Source of the DNA: Actinomycetota bacterium
GTDB lineage: Bacteria > Actinomycetota > Actinomycetes > Nanopelagicales > Nanopelagicaceae
DNA: 50,142 bases
Reading direction: 5' to 3'
Assembly: GCA_016870715.1 (NCBI GenBank)
Contig: VGAL01000007.1
Coordinates: forward strand, 1 to 50,142
Both the position numbers and the translations under genes were made by a program. The notes beneath the pieces were generated by a model. The model had not been told where the DNA came from. It did not search any database and was given only the letters and a program-made list of their open reading frames with translations. Below are positions 36,402 through 46,695 of the stretch, one piece after another. The first letter of the stretch is position 1; the number at the start of each line of letters is the position of its first letter.

Positions 36402-38072
36402 GTGAGTGAAGTAAGTACTCGTAAAGCAAAGCCCGCTGGCGATCTATCTGCCATGCTCCTTCCAGAACTTCGAAAGGTCGCCACCCAACTGGGTATTGAA
36501 GGCGCTGCGAACTTGGCTAAGGGTGATCTGGTCCAAGCAATTGCTGATTTGCAGGCGGCAAATCGCGCGGCAGCGGCAAAAGAGAAAGAAGCGCGCCAAT
36601 TAGAGCGGCAACAAGAGCGTGAAGAGCGACGTCGCGAGCGTAACCAAGGGCGAAACCAAAGTTCTGAGGAGGGCAACTCCTCTGACTCATCCGATTCCGA
36701 TGACGATAGCTCTGTTGGTAGTTTTGGTGAAAATTCCTCTGGTAGCGATTCTGAAGGTTCTACTGATCGGAATGATCGCAGCAATCGTAACGATCGTAAC
36801 GATCGTGATGGCGGGCGACGCGATCGTCACCGTGACCGTGATCGGGGCGACCGGAACGATCGTGCCCGCGATCGCGGCCGAGATCGCAGTGATCGTGGCG
36901 AGCGCGATATGACCATCCGCGAAGATGATGTATTGATTCCCGTGGGTGGATTACTCGACATTCTTGAGAACTATGCATTCGTGCGCACTGCCGGATATCT
37001 ACCCAGCCCAAATGATGTCTATGTTTCGATGCAACAGGTTCGTCGATATGCGCTCCGTAAAGGTGATGTCATCACTGGTGCGGTTCGAGAGCCACGCGAG
37101 GGTGAGCGCCGCGAGAAGTTCAACGCATTGATTCGCTTAGACACTATTAATGGAATGGATCCAGAAGAGTTGCGAAATCGCGTCGAGTTCACCAAGCTCA
37201 CGCCGCTTTATCCGCAAGAGCGACTTCGCCTTGAGACTCAACCAAATGTGCTCACCACTCGAGTCATCGATCTCATTGCCCCAATCGGTAAAGGCCAGCG
37301 TGGATTGATTGTTTCGCCGCCAAAAGCAGGTAAGACCATGGTCTTGCAATCCATTGCCAATGCCATCACGACAAACAATCCTGAGTGTCATCTCATGGTT
37401 GTTCTTGTCGATGAGCGCCCTGAAGAAGTTACCGATATGCAACGTTCGGTCAAGGGCGAGGTCATCTCCTCTACCTTCGATCGACCAGCAGAAGATCACA
37501 CGATGGTGGCCGAGCTAGCAATCGAACGTGCAAAACGTTTGGTCGAATTAGGCCATGATGTAGTAGTTCTCCTTGACTCCATCACACGTCTTGGTCGTGC
37601 ATACAACATTGCAGCCCCTGCCAGTGGACGAATCCTCTCGGGTGGCGTTGATTCAGCAGCGCTCTATCCGCCGAAGAAGTTCTTTGGAGCTGCACGAAAC
37701 ATTGAAGATGGTGGTTCCCTAACAATTCTTGCAACCGCTCTTATCGATACAGGTTCTCGTATGGATGAAGTTATCTTCGAAGAGTTTAAAGGAACTGGAA
37801 ATATGGAGCTCAAGCTTGATCGCCGCATGGCAGACAAGCGAATCTTCCCGGCGGTTGACGTCGATGCTTCCGGTACTCGTAAAGAAGAGATTCTCATGGG
37901 CGCTGAAGAGTTAAACATCGTCTGGAAACTTCGCCGAGTCCTCCATGCACTTGATCCGCAGCAGGCTCTCGAACTTCTCCTTGAGAAGATGAAGGGGACC
38001 AAATCCAATGTGGAATTCTTGATGCAGGTCCAGAAGACCACTGTTGGACCAGGTACTGAGGGCGATAAATAA
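36402..38072 (+). CDS. rho: Transcription termination factor Rho
   Basis: Hexameric RNA helicase that ends untranslated transcripts. An N-terminal Rho_N helix bundle ([18 protein letters not shown]) is followed by a long disordered insert (residues ~65-165): first Ser/Asp/Glu-rich, then Arg/Asp/Asn-rich repeats such as [10 protein letters not shown]. This type of insert is common in high-GC gram-positive Rho. The RNA-binding core then starts ([14 protein letters not shown]), with Walker [12 protein letters not shown], Walker B and the Q/R loops intact. The total is 556 residues. The GTG start at 36402 is assigned; no ATG precedes the Rho_N domain. Confidence 0.96.
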   Translation: MSEVSTRKAKPAGDLSAMLLPELRKVATQLGIEGAANLAKGDLVQAIADLQAANRAAAAKEKEARQLERQQEREERRRERNQGRNQSSEEGNSSDSSDSDDDSSVGSFGENSSGSDSEGSTDRNDRSNRNDRNDRDGGRRDRHRDRDRGDRNDRARDRGRDRSDRGERDMTIREDDVLIPVGGLLDILENYAFVRTAGYLPSPNDVYVSMQQVRRYALRKGDVITGAVREPREGERREKFNALIRLDTINGMDPEELRNRVEFTKLTPLYPQERLRLETQPNVLTTRVIDLIAPIGKGQRGLIVSPPKAGKTMVLQSIANAITTNNPECHLMVVLVDERPEEVTDMQRSVKGEVISSTFDRPAEDHTMVAELAIERAKRLVELGHDVVVLLDSITRLGRAYNIAAPASGRILSGGVDSAALYPPKKFFGAARNIEDGGSLTILATALIDTGSRMDEVIFEEFKGTGNMELKLDRRMADKRIFPAVDVDASGTRKEEILMGAEELNIVWKLRRVLHALDPQQALELLLEKMKGTKSNVEFLMQVQKTTVGPGTEGDK

Positions 38073-38084
38073 GGGGATTAGCCC

Positions 38085-38113
38085 TTGCGAGAACTCCTCG
38101 GTACTCTTATCTA
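38085..38113 (+). promoter_or_regulatory. Possible promoter for rpmE
   Basis: TTGCGA (38085-38090), 17 bases, then TATCTA (38108-38113), about 80 nt before the rpmE ATG. The -35 is fair and the -10 weak. It would allow rpmE transcription independent of rho. Confidence 0.3.
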
Positions 38114-38195
38114 CCTAAGCGAGCCCAAAAGTTGCTGGTTCCCAAGTGCGGCCAAAACCCACTTGATCCAGCGAAAATGAAATGGAGCAAAAATA

Positions 38196-38414
38196 ATGAA
38201 GGCTGAGATTCATCCAGAGTATGTAGAGACAACCGTCTCCTGCTCATGTGGCGCAACATTCACTACCCGCTCAACTGCCAAGAACGGTGCGATTTCCGTT
38301 GATGTCTGTTCGGTTTGCCATCCCTTCTACACCGGCAAGCAGCGCATCCTCGACACTGGTGGACGCGTCGCTCGTTTCGAAGAGCGTTTGAAGAAATCAG
38401 CTAACAAAAAGTAA
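38196..38414 (+). CDS. rpmE: 50S ribosomal protein L31, zinc-binding form
   Basis: Small ribosomal protein of 72 residues. The Cys set C16-x-C18 and C38-x2-C41 is that of the zinc-containing C+ form of L31. The conserved '[23 protein letters not shown]' is present. In many bacteria the C+ form is replaced under zinc limitation by a C- paralogue; none is in this window. A strong terminator follows. Confidence 0.97.
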   Translation: MKAEIHPEYVETTVSCSCGATFTTRSTAKNGAISVDVCSVCHPFYTGKQRILDTGGRVARFEERLKKSANKK

Positions 38415-38424
38415 CTTTGCAAAG

Positions 38425-38466
38425 ACCGCACCTCCGCCTGTCTAGACAGGCGGGTGCGGTTTTTTA
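38425..38466 (+). terminator. Rho-independent terminator after rpmE
   Basis: An extended hairpin: outer stem ACCGCAC/GTGCGGT and inner stem CCGCCTGT/ACAGGCGG closing on CTAG, followed directly by six T. The prfA ribosome binding site (GGAGGGG) begins just after it, so prfA either uses readthrough or a promoter overlapping this region. Confidence 0.93.
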
Positions 38467-38480
38467 ATTGGAGGGGCCAG

Positions 38481-39563
38481 ATGTCAGCCAACGAACGGTT
38501 TGCAAGTGCAGACGATCTTGTCGCTGAGCATGCAACCATCGAAGCGCAATTAGCAGACCCTGCAATTCATGGTGACAGCGGAAAAGCTCGCCAACTAGGC
38601 AAGCGTTATGCGCAACTTGGACCGATTGTCGCTGGATATAAAAGGTGGCGCGCGGCAAATGATGATCTGCTTGCAGCGCGTGATTTAGCAAAAGAGGATC
38701 CTTTATTCGCTGGAGAAATCCCAGCGCTCGAAGAGGGTGAGGCAATTGCAGCAAAGGCCCTTGAAGAGTTGTTGCTTCCACGCGATCCTAATGATGATCG
38801 GGATGTGATTGTCGAAATCAAAGCAGGTGCAGGGGGAGAGGAATCTGCGCTCTTTGCCGGAGATCTCCTTCGTATGTATCTTCGCTATGCCGAAACTCAA
38901 GGGTGGAAGGCAGAGATCATCGATGCCACCGAAAGTGATTTGGGCGGATATAAAGATGTCTCTATCGCCATTAAGAGCAAGGGAGTTCCCGAACCAGGAC
39001 GCGCTCCCTATGCGAAGTTGAAGTTCGAAGGTGGAGTCCACCGCGTGCAGCGCGTTCCTGAGACAGAATCGCAAGGGAGAATCCACACCTCAGCCGCCGG
39101 AGTTCTCGTCCTTCCGGAGGCAGATGAGATCGACGTGGAATTAAATATGAATGATGTGCGCGTTGATGTATATCGCTCGAGTGGCCCCGGTGGTCAAAGC
39201 GTCAACACAACCGATAGCGCGGTCCGGCTTACCCACATTCCGACCGGAATCGTCGTCTCCTGCCAGAATGAGAAGAGCCAACTTCAGAATAAAGAGTCAG
39301 CGCTGCGAATCTTGCGCGCACGATTACTTGCCGCTGCGGTCGAAGCTCAAGAGGCGGCAGCTGCAGCCGAACGTAAGAGCCAGGTTCGCACCGTAGATCG
39401 CAGCGAACGAATTCGCACCTACAACTTTCCAGAGAATCGACTAAGTGATCACCGAGTAAATTTCAAATCTAATAATCTCAATGTGGTCCTTGATGGCGAC
39501 TTAGATCCGGTAATTCAAGCCTTGATTGATGCGGACAAGGCAAGCCGACTTGCCGCTGGTTAA
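38481..39563 (+). CDS. prfA: Peptide chain release factor 1 (RF1)
   Basis: Recognises UAA and UAG stops. The GGQ loop is [17 protein letters not shown]. The RF1 recognition region reads [20 protein letters not shown], with PET at the PxT tripeptide position, a known RF1 variant. At 360 residues it is normal. ATG 38481 follows GGAGGGG at 38470-38476; the upstream in-frame start lies inside the terminator. prmC follows four bases after the stop. Confidence 0.96.
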   Translation: MSANERFASADDLVAEHATIEAQLADPAIHGDSGKARQLGKRYAQLGPIVAGYKRWRAANDDLLAARDLAKEDPLFAGEIPALEEGEAIAAKALEELLLPRDPNDDRDVIVEIKAGAGGEESALFAGDLLRMYLRYAETQGWKAEIIDATESDLGGYKDVSIAIKSKGVPEPGRAPYAKLKFEGGVHRVQRVPETESQGRIHTSAAGVLVLPEADEIDVELNMNDVRVDVYRSSGPGGQSVNTTDSAVRLTHIPTGIVVSCQNEKSQLQNKESALRILRARLLAAAVEAQEAAAAAERKSQVRTVDRSERIRTYNFPENRLSDHRVNFKSNNLNVVLDGDLDPVIQALIDADKASRLAAG

Positions 39564-39567
39564 CGAT

Positions 39568-40392
39568 ATGGCAAGTGCTCGAGAATTATTGGATTGGGCA
39601 GCGCAACAGTTACTCGCCACTAGCGAAAATCCTGAACTTGATTCGCAACTACTTCTCTCAGAAGCAACCGGACTTACTCGAACTCAGGTGAGATTTGCAG
39701 ATGCAATTACTAGTGCGCAAGCAGATGAATTTCGCCAGTGGATTGCGCGCCGAAAAAATAGTGAACCCATCCAATACATCACCGGGCGTTCCTATTTTCG
39801 CGCCCTTACCCTCCATGTAGGCCCAGGAGTATTGATACCCAGACCAGAAAGTGAAATATTGGTAGAACTTGTTCTTGAAAGAGTAGAAAATCTTGGCGTT
39901 GTTAAAGTTCTGGACCTTGGGGCTGGCTCTGGAGCGCTAGCAATTGCAATCGCCAGTGAACTCTCTGGAGCATCAGTCACGGCACTTGAGAAAGATGCTC
40001 TAGCACTTGAATGGCTTCAAAAAAATGTCATTGCACTCAATACAAATATCGAAGTCCTCCACTTGGATGTGATTGATTTTTCTCGTGCCGGACACTTTGA
40101 TGTCGTAATCGCCAACCCGCCATACATTCCCAATACACATTCCTTACCTCATGAAGTCAGCGCCTTTGAGCCTCATGGTGCGCTATTTGGCGGCACATCT
40201 GGATTGGAGATTCCAAAGCTATTTGTGGAAGCGGCTGCGCGATCATTGAAGAGCGGTGGCCTACTGGCTATCGAGCATCATGAGGAGCAAGGCGAGCAAA
40301 TCCGCGAGATTCTTGGGGAATCTTTCACGAGAATCGAACTTCACTATGATTTGAACAAACGTCCACGTTTTAGCAGCGGGGTAAGAAAGTAA
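39568..40392 (+). CDS. prmC: Release factor glutamine methyltransferase
   Basis: Methylates the GGQ glutamine of RF1 and RF2, both encoded in this window. An N-terminal helical domain (SARELLDWAAQQLL) is followed by 'YITGRSYFRALTLHVGPGVLIPRPESE', SAM motif I VLDLGAGSGALAIAIA, and the catalytic NPPYIPN. The 274 residues are typical. ATG 39568 was chosen since the longer frame overlaps prfA. It overlaps tsaC by one base. Confidence 0.95.
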   Translation: MASARELLDWAAQQLLATSENPELDSQLLLSEATGLTRTQVRFADAITSAQADEFRQWIARRKNSEPIQYITGRSYFRALTLHVGPGVLIPRPESEILVELVLERVENLGVVKVLDLGAGSGALAIAIASELSGASVTALEKDALALEWLQKNVIALNTNIEVLHLDVIDFSRAGHFDVVIANPPYIPNTHSLPHEVSAFEPHGALFGGTSGLEIPKLFVEAAARSLKSGGLLAIEHHEEQGEQIREILGESFTRIELHYDLNKRPRFSSGVRK

Positions 40393-41036
40393 TGGCAGAG
40401 TTAGTTGATATCACAAATCCCGCAGCGATAGACCGTGCGCTTCGAGAGATTCGATCTGGAAATGTAATTGCCATGCCAATCGATAGCGGATACATATTTG
40501 CAGCTGATGCATTCAATCGCATGGCAGTCAGCGCACTTCACCTATTGCGCAACGATCCAGTAGGTCAGGCAGCATCGGTAATGATTGGAGATAAGAGTCG
40601 AATTGTTGGCATCACGCGAGACATCTCAACTGCCGCCCACCAATTAATCTCCACGTTCTGGCCAGGAATGTTGACCCTTTATCTATCTCCTCATCCCGCC
40701 CTGACGTGGGACCTGGGTGATGAACGTTTACTTGATCAAGTTGCTGTACGCGTGCCCAACCATGATTTTGCAATCCGTCTTCTCAATGAGACTGGACCTC
40801 TTGCAGTGGCTGGAGCAGCACTTACTGGTCGCACACCTTTTGCTCAGCCGATACTTATTAATGAGGTCTTTGGTTCAAACCTAGATTTGATCTTCGATGG
40901 CGGTGAGATCCCAGCCCGAGCGCAGAGCACTGTGGTGGATTGCACAGTGAACAGGCCTCTGGTGGTTCGCCAGGGAGATATCGATTTCGCGAGCCTTCGC
41001 CAGGCCTGCCCTGAGATAAGCCAGGATGTGGGATAG
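40392..41036 (+). CDS. Divergent TsaC/Sua5 (YrdC-domain) homologue
   Basis: By position (prfA-prmC-sua5) and overall length (214 residues) this is the threonylcarbamoyl-AMP synthase gene for the tRNA t6A modification. The YrdC fold is recognisable from 'VIAMPIDSGYIFAADAF', 'FWPGMLTLYLSPHP', 'VAVRVPNHDFAIRLLNETGPLAVAGAALTG' and 'STVVDCT'. However, key consensus segments are altered: PTDTVYGL is PIDSGYIF, the Lys/Arg-rich KxRPxxxPL region is RNDPVGQAASVMI, and SANxSG is AGAALTG. It may be a fast-evolving active enzyme or a non-catalytic paralogue. The start overlaps the prmC stop (TAATG). Confidence 0.8.
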   Translation: MAELVDITNPAAIDRALREIRSGNVIAMPIDSGYIFAADAFNRMAVSALHLLRNDPVGQAASVMIGDKSRIVGITRDISTAAHQLISTFWPGMLTLYLSPHPALTWDLGDERLLDQVAVRVPNHDFAIRLLNETGPLAVAGAALTGRTPFAQPILINEVFGSNLDLIFDGGEIPARAQSTVVDCTVNRPLVVRQGDIDFASLRQACPEISQDVG

Positions 41037-41085
41037 ATTTCCGACTCTATAAATGAGAACCAGTGAAGAGAGTAGGGAGGGTGCG

Positions 41086-42345
41086 TTGAGCGCCAAGTAT
41101 TACGGAGCCAGTTATGAAGCGCTGGAATCCCAAGATCCCGAAGTAGCGGCAATGCTCATCTCGGAACTGGAGCGCGAGCGAAATGGCTTACAACTTATTG
41201 CCAGCGAGAACTTCACCTCACCTGCTGTCCTTGCTGCGCTGGGTTCGACTCTCTCAAATAAATATGCCGAAGGGTATCCAGGCAAGCGTTATTACGGCGG
41301 ATGCGAAGAGGTAGATAAGGTCGAAGAGTTGGCAATTGCGCGAGCCAAAGAATTGTTTGGCGCGGATCATGCCAACTTGCAGCCCCACTCTGGAGCGAGC
41401 GCAAATATCGCGGTCTATCAAGCCTTCACAAAACCTGGTGACACCGTTTTAGCAATGTCGCTTCCGCATGGTGGGCACTTGACCCATGGTTCAAAAGTAA
41501 ATTTCTCTGGTAAGTGGTTTAACGTCGAGTCATACGGAGTTCGACAAGATACTGAACTTATCGATTATGACGAATTGCGAGATCTTGCCGTCAAACATAA
41601 ACCAAAGATGATTTGCAGTGGCGCTACTGCTTATCCCAGTTTGATTGATTTCAAACGGGTTCGTGAAATCTGCGATGAAGTTGGGGCAATAATGTGGGTC
41701 GATGCCGCACACTTCATCGGACTCGTCGCAGGTAAAGCGATCCCCTCACCGGTTCCCTATGCAGATGTCGTCTCATTCACTACTCATAAAGTTTTACGTG
41801 GTCCACGTGGCGGCATGATTTTGGCAAAAGCTGAACATGGCGCCGCTATTGATAAGGCAGTCTTCCCAGGAATGCAGGGCGGACCCATCATGAGTGCAGT
41901 CGCGGCGAAAGCGGTCGCACTTAAGGAGTGTCTACAGCCGAGCTACCAGAGATATGCGAAGGATGTCATTAGTAATGCGCAAGCGCTCGCCGCTGGTCTA
42001 GTGGATGAAGGAATGCGCGCAGTGTCTGGCGGAACTCAGACGCACTTGGCGTTGATTGATGTCCAGGCTCTAGGTGTGACAGGTAAAGAGTCCGATGAGC
42101 GCTGCGGTAGCGCTGGCATCACGCTCAACAAGAACTCGATTCCTTTTGATCCGCAACCTCCCTCTATCACTAGCGGTATTCGCGTGGGAAGTCCTTCGGT
42201 TACGACTCAAGGAATGGGAGTCGGCGAGATGCGAACAATCGCCTCACTCATAGCTCGAGCTATCAAGGAGCCAACTGCGGCAGCGAAGATATCTGGCGAG
42301 GTAAAGGAATTGTGCAGACGCTTTCCTGTTTACCCTGAAAACTAA
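41086..42345 (+). CDS. glyA: Serine hydroxymethyltransferase
   Basis: PLP enzyme interconverting serine and glycine with tetrahydrofolate. The PLP Lys is in SFTTHKVLRGPRGG; 'LIASENFTSPAVLAALGSTLSNKYAEGYPGKRYYGG' is the family N-terminal signature in nearly identical form. The assigned TTG at 41086 is placed behind AGGGAGG (41073-41079); an ATG at 41053 would add 11 non-conserved residues. The length is 419-430 residues. glyA in this prfA-to-atp block also occurs in Streptomyces. It overlaps the next gene by one base. Confidence 0.95.
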   Translation: MSAKYYGASYEALESQDPEVAAMLISELERERNGLQLIASENFTSPAVLAALGSTLSNKYAEGYPGKRYYGGCEEVDKVEELAIARAKELFGADHANLQPHSGASANIAVYQAFTKPGDTVLAMSLPHGGHLTHGSKVNFSGKWFNVESYGVRQDTELIDYDELRDLAVKHKPKMICSGATAYPSLIDFKRVREICDEVGAIMWVDAAHFIGLVAGKAIPSPVPYADVVSFTTHKVLRGPRGGMILAKAEHGAAIDKAVFPGMQGGPIMSAVAAKAVALKECLQPSYQRYAKDVISNAQALAAGLVDEGMRAVSGGTQTHLALIDVQALGVTGKESDERCGSAGITLNKNSIPFDPQPPSITSGIRVGSPSVTTQGMGVGEMRTIASLIARAIKEPTAAAKISGEVKELCRRFPVYPEN

Positions 42346-43439
42346 TGCGTGAGCATCTTCTAGCGCTCTTAATCACAGGAATATTTGTCTATCTCTTAAC
42401 GCCCATCGCACGAACCATTGCGATCAGATTTGGTGCGGTTGCAAACGTTCGCTCTCGGGATGTACATAAAGAAGTGACTCCACGGTGGGGTGGAGTTGCC
42501 ATCTGGCTCGCCATCATGTTGGGAATTCTGATTGCGTCGCAATTGAAATTATTAAGTAAGGCATTCCTTCAGGATCAACAGATCCGGGGAATCTGCATCG
42601 CAGCGACAGTTATTTGCCTTCTTGGAGTGATTGATGACAAGTGGGGCTTAGATGCCATCACAAAATTAGCTGGTCAAACTCTCGCAGCCGCAATCCTGGT
42701 TAACTTTGGCGTGCAACTCCTCTGGTTGCCACTTAATGGGGTGACGATGTTGCCCACCTCGTTAGGACAACTAGTCACAATTCTCATCATCCTTGTCACG
42801 ATTAATGCGGTGAACTTCATCGATGGTTTAGATGGACTTGCTGCAGGGATTGTTGCCATCGCTGCAGGTTCATTCTTCGCCTTCGCCTATCTCTTATCAG
42901 TCGTTTATAACTTTGATCGAGCAGGCGCTCCATCTTTACTTACCGCAATCATGCTCGGTGCTTGCCTAGGTTTTCTTCCACACAATTTCTATCCTGCGCG
43001 AATCTTTATGGGAGATTCTGGTTCGATGCTCCTTGGTTTACTCCTCGGTGTTGCTGCTATCACTCTTACTGGCCAGATTGATGCGAATGCAATCGCTTCT
43101 CAGAATTTGGCTCCAACTCTTGTCCCGCTTCTTCTCCCATTTGCAGTGCTTGCGATTCCGTTAATTGATCTGCTTCTTGCAATTATCCGTAGAACGCGCG
43201 CTGGTCGTTCACCATTCGCACCAGATATGGGACACCTTCATCATCGCTTGTTAGCTCGTGGACATTCGCAACGAAGTGCAACCTTCATGATGTATCTCTG
43301 GACCTTACTTGTGGCAGCACCTGTATCTGCATCAGCATTTATCTCGTGGCGCATTAACTTACTCTTGTCACTTGCGCTCTTCGTGCCGATTCTCGTCCTC
43401 ACTCTCAAACCTATAAAACCTGAATCCGCACTCAAGTGA
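42345..43439 (+). CDS. WecA/Rfe-type glycosyl-1-phosphate transferase (MraY family)
   Basis: Integral membrane transferase that moves a UDP-sugar phosphate onto a polyprenyl phosphate carrier, starting synthesis of a wall glycan. About ten helices are visible. The family motifs are 'RDVHKEVTPRWGGVAIWLA', the catalytic 'GVIDDKWGLDAITKL' with the DD pair, 'NAVNFIDGLDGLAAG' and 'FMGDSGSMLLG', and the His motif 'DMGHLHHRLLARGHSQR'. At 364 residues it matches mycobacterial WecA (Rv1302), which has the same location upstream of atpI. The substrate sugar (GlcNAc in most) is inferred. Confidence 0.93.
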   Translation: MREHLLALLITGIFVYLLTPIARTIAIRFGAVANVRSRDVHKEVTPRWGGVAIWLAIMLGILIASQLKLLSKAFLQDQQIRGICIAATVICLLGVIDDKWGLDAITKLAGQTLAAAILVNFGVQLLWLPLNGVTMLPTSLGQLVTILIILVTINAVNFIDGLDGLAAGIVAIAAGSFFAFAYLLSVVYNFDRAGAPSLLTAIMLGACLGFLPHNFYPARIFMGDSGSMLLGLLLGVAAITLTGQIDANAIASQNLAPTLVPLLLPFAVLAIPLIDLLLAIIRRTRAGRSPFAPDMGHLHHRLLARGHSQRSATFMMYLWTLLVAAPVSASAFISWRINLLLSLALFVPILVLTLKPIKPESALK

Positions 43440-43813
43440 TCAATTACCCGGCGCTATTTCTTAAAGGTGCAATAACTCCTGCACTTATCATCGGAATTAT
43501 CGGAACGGTACTTGCCACCGTTGTAGCAGGAAGCAGAGGTCTCTTTGCTGGACTTGCAGCTCTGATTGTCGTTCTTCTTTTCTTCATCATCCATCTCATT
43601 ATTGCGGCGACGACGCGTACTCTTGATCCGCGCCTTACCTTCGCTTTTGTGGCTTTGAGCTTCTTGACCAAACTCATCGGAATGGCGGGATTTATGATTG
43701 CGCTCTCACGAACATCAATCGATCGGCCATGGTTTGCCGGTGTTGCCTTCGCCACAGCAGCGGGCTGGCTGGTCGGCGAGATGCTCGCCTATCGACGGTT
43801 GCTCCACCTGTAA
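43436..43813 (+). CDS. AtpI-like membrane protein
   Basis: A 125-residue protein with four helices: ~8-28, ~35-58, ~72-90 and ~97-115. Position between rfe and the ATP synthase genes corresponds to the mycobacterial atpI gene (Rv1303). Sequence similarity is weak, so the name is by context. The GTG start at 43436 overlaps the rfe stop by four bases. Its stop codon lies inside a 13-bp tandem repeat. Confidence 0.7.
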   Translation: MINYPALFLKGAITPALIIGIIGTVLATVVAGSRGLFAGLAALIVVLLFFIIHLIIAATTRTLDPRLTFAFVALSFLTKLIGMAGFMIALSRTSIDRPWFAGVAFATAAGWLVGEMLAYRRLLHL

Positions 43814-43850
43814 TAGGCTCCAGTAAAAGGCTCCAGTAATAGGCTCAAGC
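43812..43850 (+). repeat. 13-bp tandem repeat spanning the AtpI-like stop codon
   Basis: AATAGGCTCCAGT (43812-43824), AAAAGGCTCCAGT (43825-43837) and a third partly decayed copy (43838-43850). The first copy begins within the TAA stop (43811-43813) of the upstream gene. Confidence 0.88.
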
Positions 43851-43874
43851 CATGGTGGAAGAGAGGCAGGGAAG

Positions 43875-44090
43875 ATGACTGAACCCCCTCGCAAAGCCAG
43901 GAGCAGTCGCGGCGAAGAGAGTGCGCTCTGGTCAATTCTGGGCTATCTCATCTCCGGGCAAATTGTCTGGGGTGGGATTGGTTGGCTCATCGATCGATGG
44001 CTTGGAACCTCATTTGTGGTGCTCATCGGCCTCTTAGTCGGAATGGGTTCATCTATCTACCTGGTCTGGCTCCGATACGGGCGGCGCTAG
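43875..44090 (+). CDS. AtpZ/AtpI-like small membrane protein of the ATP synthase operon
   Basis: A 71-residue protein: a charged N-terminus (RKARSSRGEES) and two helices (WSILGYLISGQIVWGGIGWLI and FVVLIGLLVGMGSSIYLVW). The GGIGWLIDRWLGT motif is typical of the AtpZ/AtpI-type proteins encoded ahead of atpB, which help assemble the c-ring or supply Mg2+. The ATG at 43875 follows GGCAGGG. Confidence 0.82.
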   Translation: MTEPPRKARSSRGEESALWSILGYLISGQIVWGGIGWLIDRWLGTSFVVLIGLLVGMGSSIYLVWLRYGRR

Positions 44091-44111
44091 GGGTTTAGGC
44101 CCCGAGTGATT

Positions 44112-44149
44112 TCGCGCAAGTGGCAATTTCCCCATAGGGTTTGGCGCGA
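44112..44149 (+). promoter_or_regulatory. Inverted repeat in the atpB leader
   Basis: TTCGCGC (44112-44118) and GCGCGAA (44143-44149) form a 7-bp inverted repeat in the 112-nt gap before atpB. It could fold in the mRNA leader or act as an operator; no clear -10/-35 pair was seen. Confidence 0.3.
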
Positions 44150-44202
44150 AGCACGGTGATCAGCGACTAGTGGTGGCCAGTAATGGAAGGAATGGGTAGC
44201 GA

Positions 44203-44982
44203 GTGATTCGGTTAGCTACTGAAGGAGAAGGCTTCAAGCCTCCTAGCGCAAAAGATTTCGTGCTCCCGCCAATATTTGGTGACAACGCTTTCACAACCAA
44301 ACCAATCTTCTTGGTTTTTCTTTCAGTAATTCTTATCTCCACATTCTTCATTCTCGCCGCACGTAAAGCTGCGGTAGTGCCCTCCAAGCTCCAATATGCG
44401 GGGGAGAGCGTTTACGGCTTTGTCCGCGACAATCTTGCAAAAGATGTCATCGGCCATGAATTCATGCGCTTTGTCCCTTACCTCTTCACGCTCTTCACCT
44501 TTATTTTGGTAAATAACATTTTTGGCATCGTTCCAATGTTGCAATTTCCAACGATGTCTCGCGTGAGCTTCCCATATGTCTTAGCGATCATCACCTTTTT
44601 CGTCTTCCACTATGTAGGAGTGCGAAAGCAAGGCGCATTTAAATACATCAAAGAGATTATGTTCATGCCGGGCGTTCCAAAAGCGGCATACATTCTCATC
44701 ACTCCTCTTGAACTTCTGACCTTCTTCCTTGTGCGGCCACTAACCCTCTCACTCCGTCTCTTTGCCAATATGTTTGCTGGCCACTTGCTGTTATTGGTCT
44801 TCATTTTGGGTGGAGAGCACTTACTTCAAGGAGTGATTGGGCTGAAGCTAATCAGTCCGTTTGCTTTCTTCATCGGCATCGTGCTGACCTTCTTCGAATT
44901 TATGGTTCAGTGCCTGCAGGCCTACATATTCACTTTGCTCTCAGCGCTTTACATCGCGGGGGCGCTGGCGGATGAGCACTAG
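44203..44982 (+). CDS. atpB: ATP synthase Fo subunit a
   Basis: Stator membrane subunit forming the proton half-channels. The 259 residues contain five or six helices. The essential Arg is in [20 protein letters not shown] (helix 4-5 region), and '[19 protein letters not shown]' is the conserved final helix. The GTG start at 44203 is assigned behind GGAAGGAATGG; no ATG precedes the first conserved region. Confidence 0.94.
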   Translation: MIRLATEGEGFKPPSAKDFVLPPIFGDNAFTTKPIFLVFLSVILISTFFILAARKAAVVPSKLQYAGESVYGFVRDNLAKDVIGHEFMRFVPYLFTLFTFILVNNIFGIVPMLQFPTMSRVSFPYVLAIITFFVFHYVGVRKQGAFKYIKEIMFMPGVPKAAYILITPLELLTFFLVRPLTLSLRLFANMFAGHLLLLVFILGGEHLLQGVIGLKLISPFAFFIGIVLTFFEFMVQCLQAYIFTLLSALYIAGALADEH

Positions 44983-45062
44983 AGAGAGCACGAGAAAGAT
45001 TTTGTATCAACGGTAGGGCGCCCGTCCTATCGAAAAGAACGAAAGGTAGAAAAGGTAACAAC

Positions 45063-45798
<736 letters not shown>

Positions 45799-45828
45799 GC
45801 GAAATATAGTTTCCGGGAGTGAATTGAT

Positions 45829-46620
45829 ATGGCACTTGAGATGAAGGGCGCAAGCCGCCAAGCGTTAATCGCGCTTCGTGGCGTTGCTGGCAACCCTTCA
45901 GGTGATGAAGCGGGGCGAATCTCCCAGGATTTGTTCACGGCAATCCAGGTTCTTGATTCCTCACTTCCACTTCGACGCGCCCTCACAGATCCCACTCGTG
46001 AGAGTGCGAGCAAGAGCGCGTTGGTTGATGATCTCTTTGCCAAGTCCTTATCTGCTCCAGCTCTGACAATAATCAAGAGTGGTGTGAGTGAGCGATGGTC
46101 CAGCCCTTCAGATTTACCTGCTGGACTTGAAGTGATTGCAATCGAAGTAGAGGCAGGAGCAATTGACGGGGTAGATGTGGAGCTGATGGGAATTGCCCAC
46201 GCATTAAGTGGCGCCAGAGAGTTATCTGGTGCGCTAATGGGTGGACGGGCAATCGATTCCCTCGTATCAGATCTCTTCTCACAGAAGGTCTCTGCTCCCG
46301 CTTTACGTATCGCATTAGCGATTGCGCGCAATTTGCGAGGTCGCCACTATGTAGCTGCCCTCGAAGAGAGTGCGAATGTTGCTGGCGCTCGTCGAAAAAA
46401 GACGGTCGTACACGTACGTAGCGCTATTGCTCTTACTTCTGCGCAGAGCGATCGACTACGTGCCAGCTTAGGTAAAGAGTTGGGACGCGATGTGTCACTT
46501 GATTTAACAGTCGATCCATCAGTACTTGGTGGAATCGAAGTGCAATTTGATGATGACATGGTTGACGGCACCATCGCCCGACGCCTTGCTCATGCCGGTC
46601 GAACGCTGACGAGTAATTAG
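45829..46620 (+). CDS. atpH: ATP synthase F1 subunit delta
   Basis: Links the b stalk to the F1 head. The C-terminal 'DRLRASLGKELGRDVSLDLTVDPSVLGGIEVQFDDDMVDGTIARRLAHAG' is the conserved delta signature. The 263 residues are longer than the ~180 of E. coli, as is common in actinobacteria, owing to an extended helical N-terminal region. A polypurine leader (46629-46695) separates it from atpA. Confidence 0.93.
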   Translation: MALEMKGASRQALIALRGVAGNPSGDEAGRISQDLFTAIQVLDSSLPLRRALTDPTRESASKSALVDDLFAKSLSAPALTIIKSGVSERWSSPSDLPAGLEVIAIEVEAGAIDGVDVELMGIAHALSGARELSGALMGGRAIDSLVSDLFSQKVSAPALRIALAIARNLRGRHYVAALEESANVAGARRKKTVVHVRSAIALTSAQSDRLRASLGKELGRDVSLDLTVDPSVLGGIEVQFDDDMVDGTIARRLAHAGRTLTSN

Positions 46621-46695
46621 AGCTAACTAAGCGAAGTAATAGAGAAGAAGAAATCCAGAAGTAACCCAGCTAGAACTAGGTAGAAGGAGAAGAAG

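Noticed and set aside
38481-39563. PET instead of PAT/PVT in the RF1 recognition loop as an anomaly
   Set aside because: PET is a normal variant at this position in many bacterial RF1 proteins.
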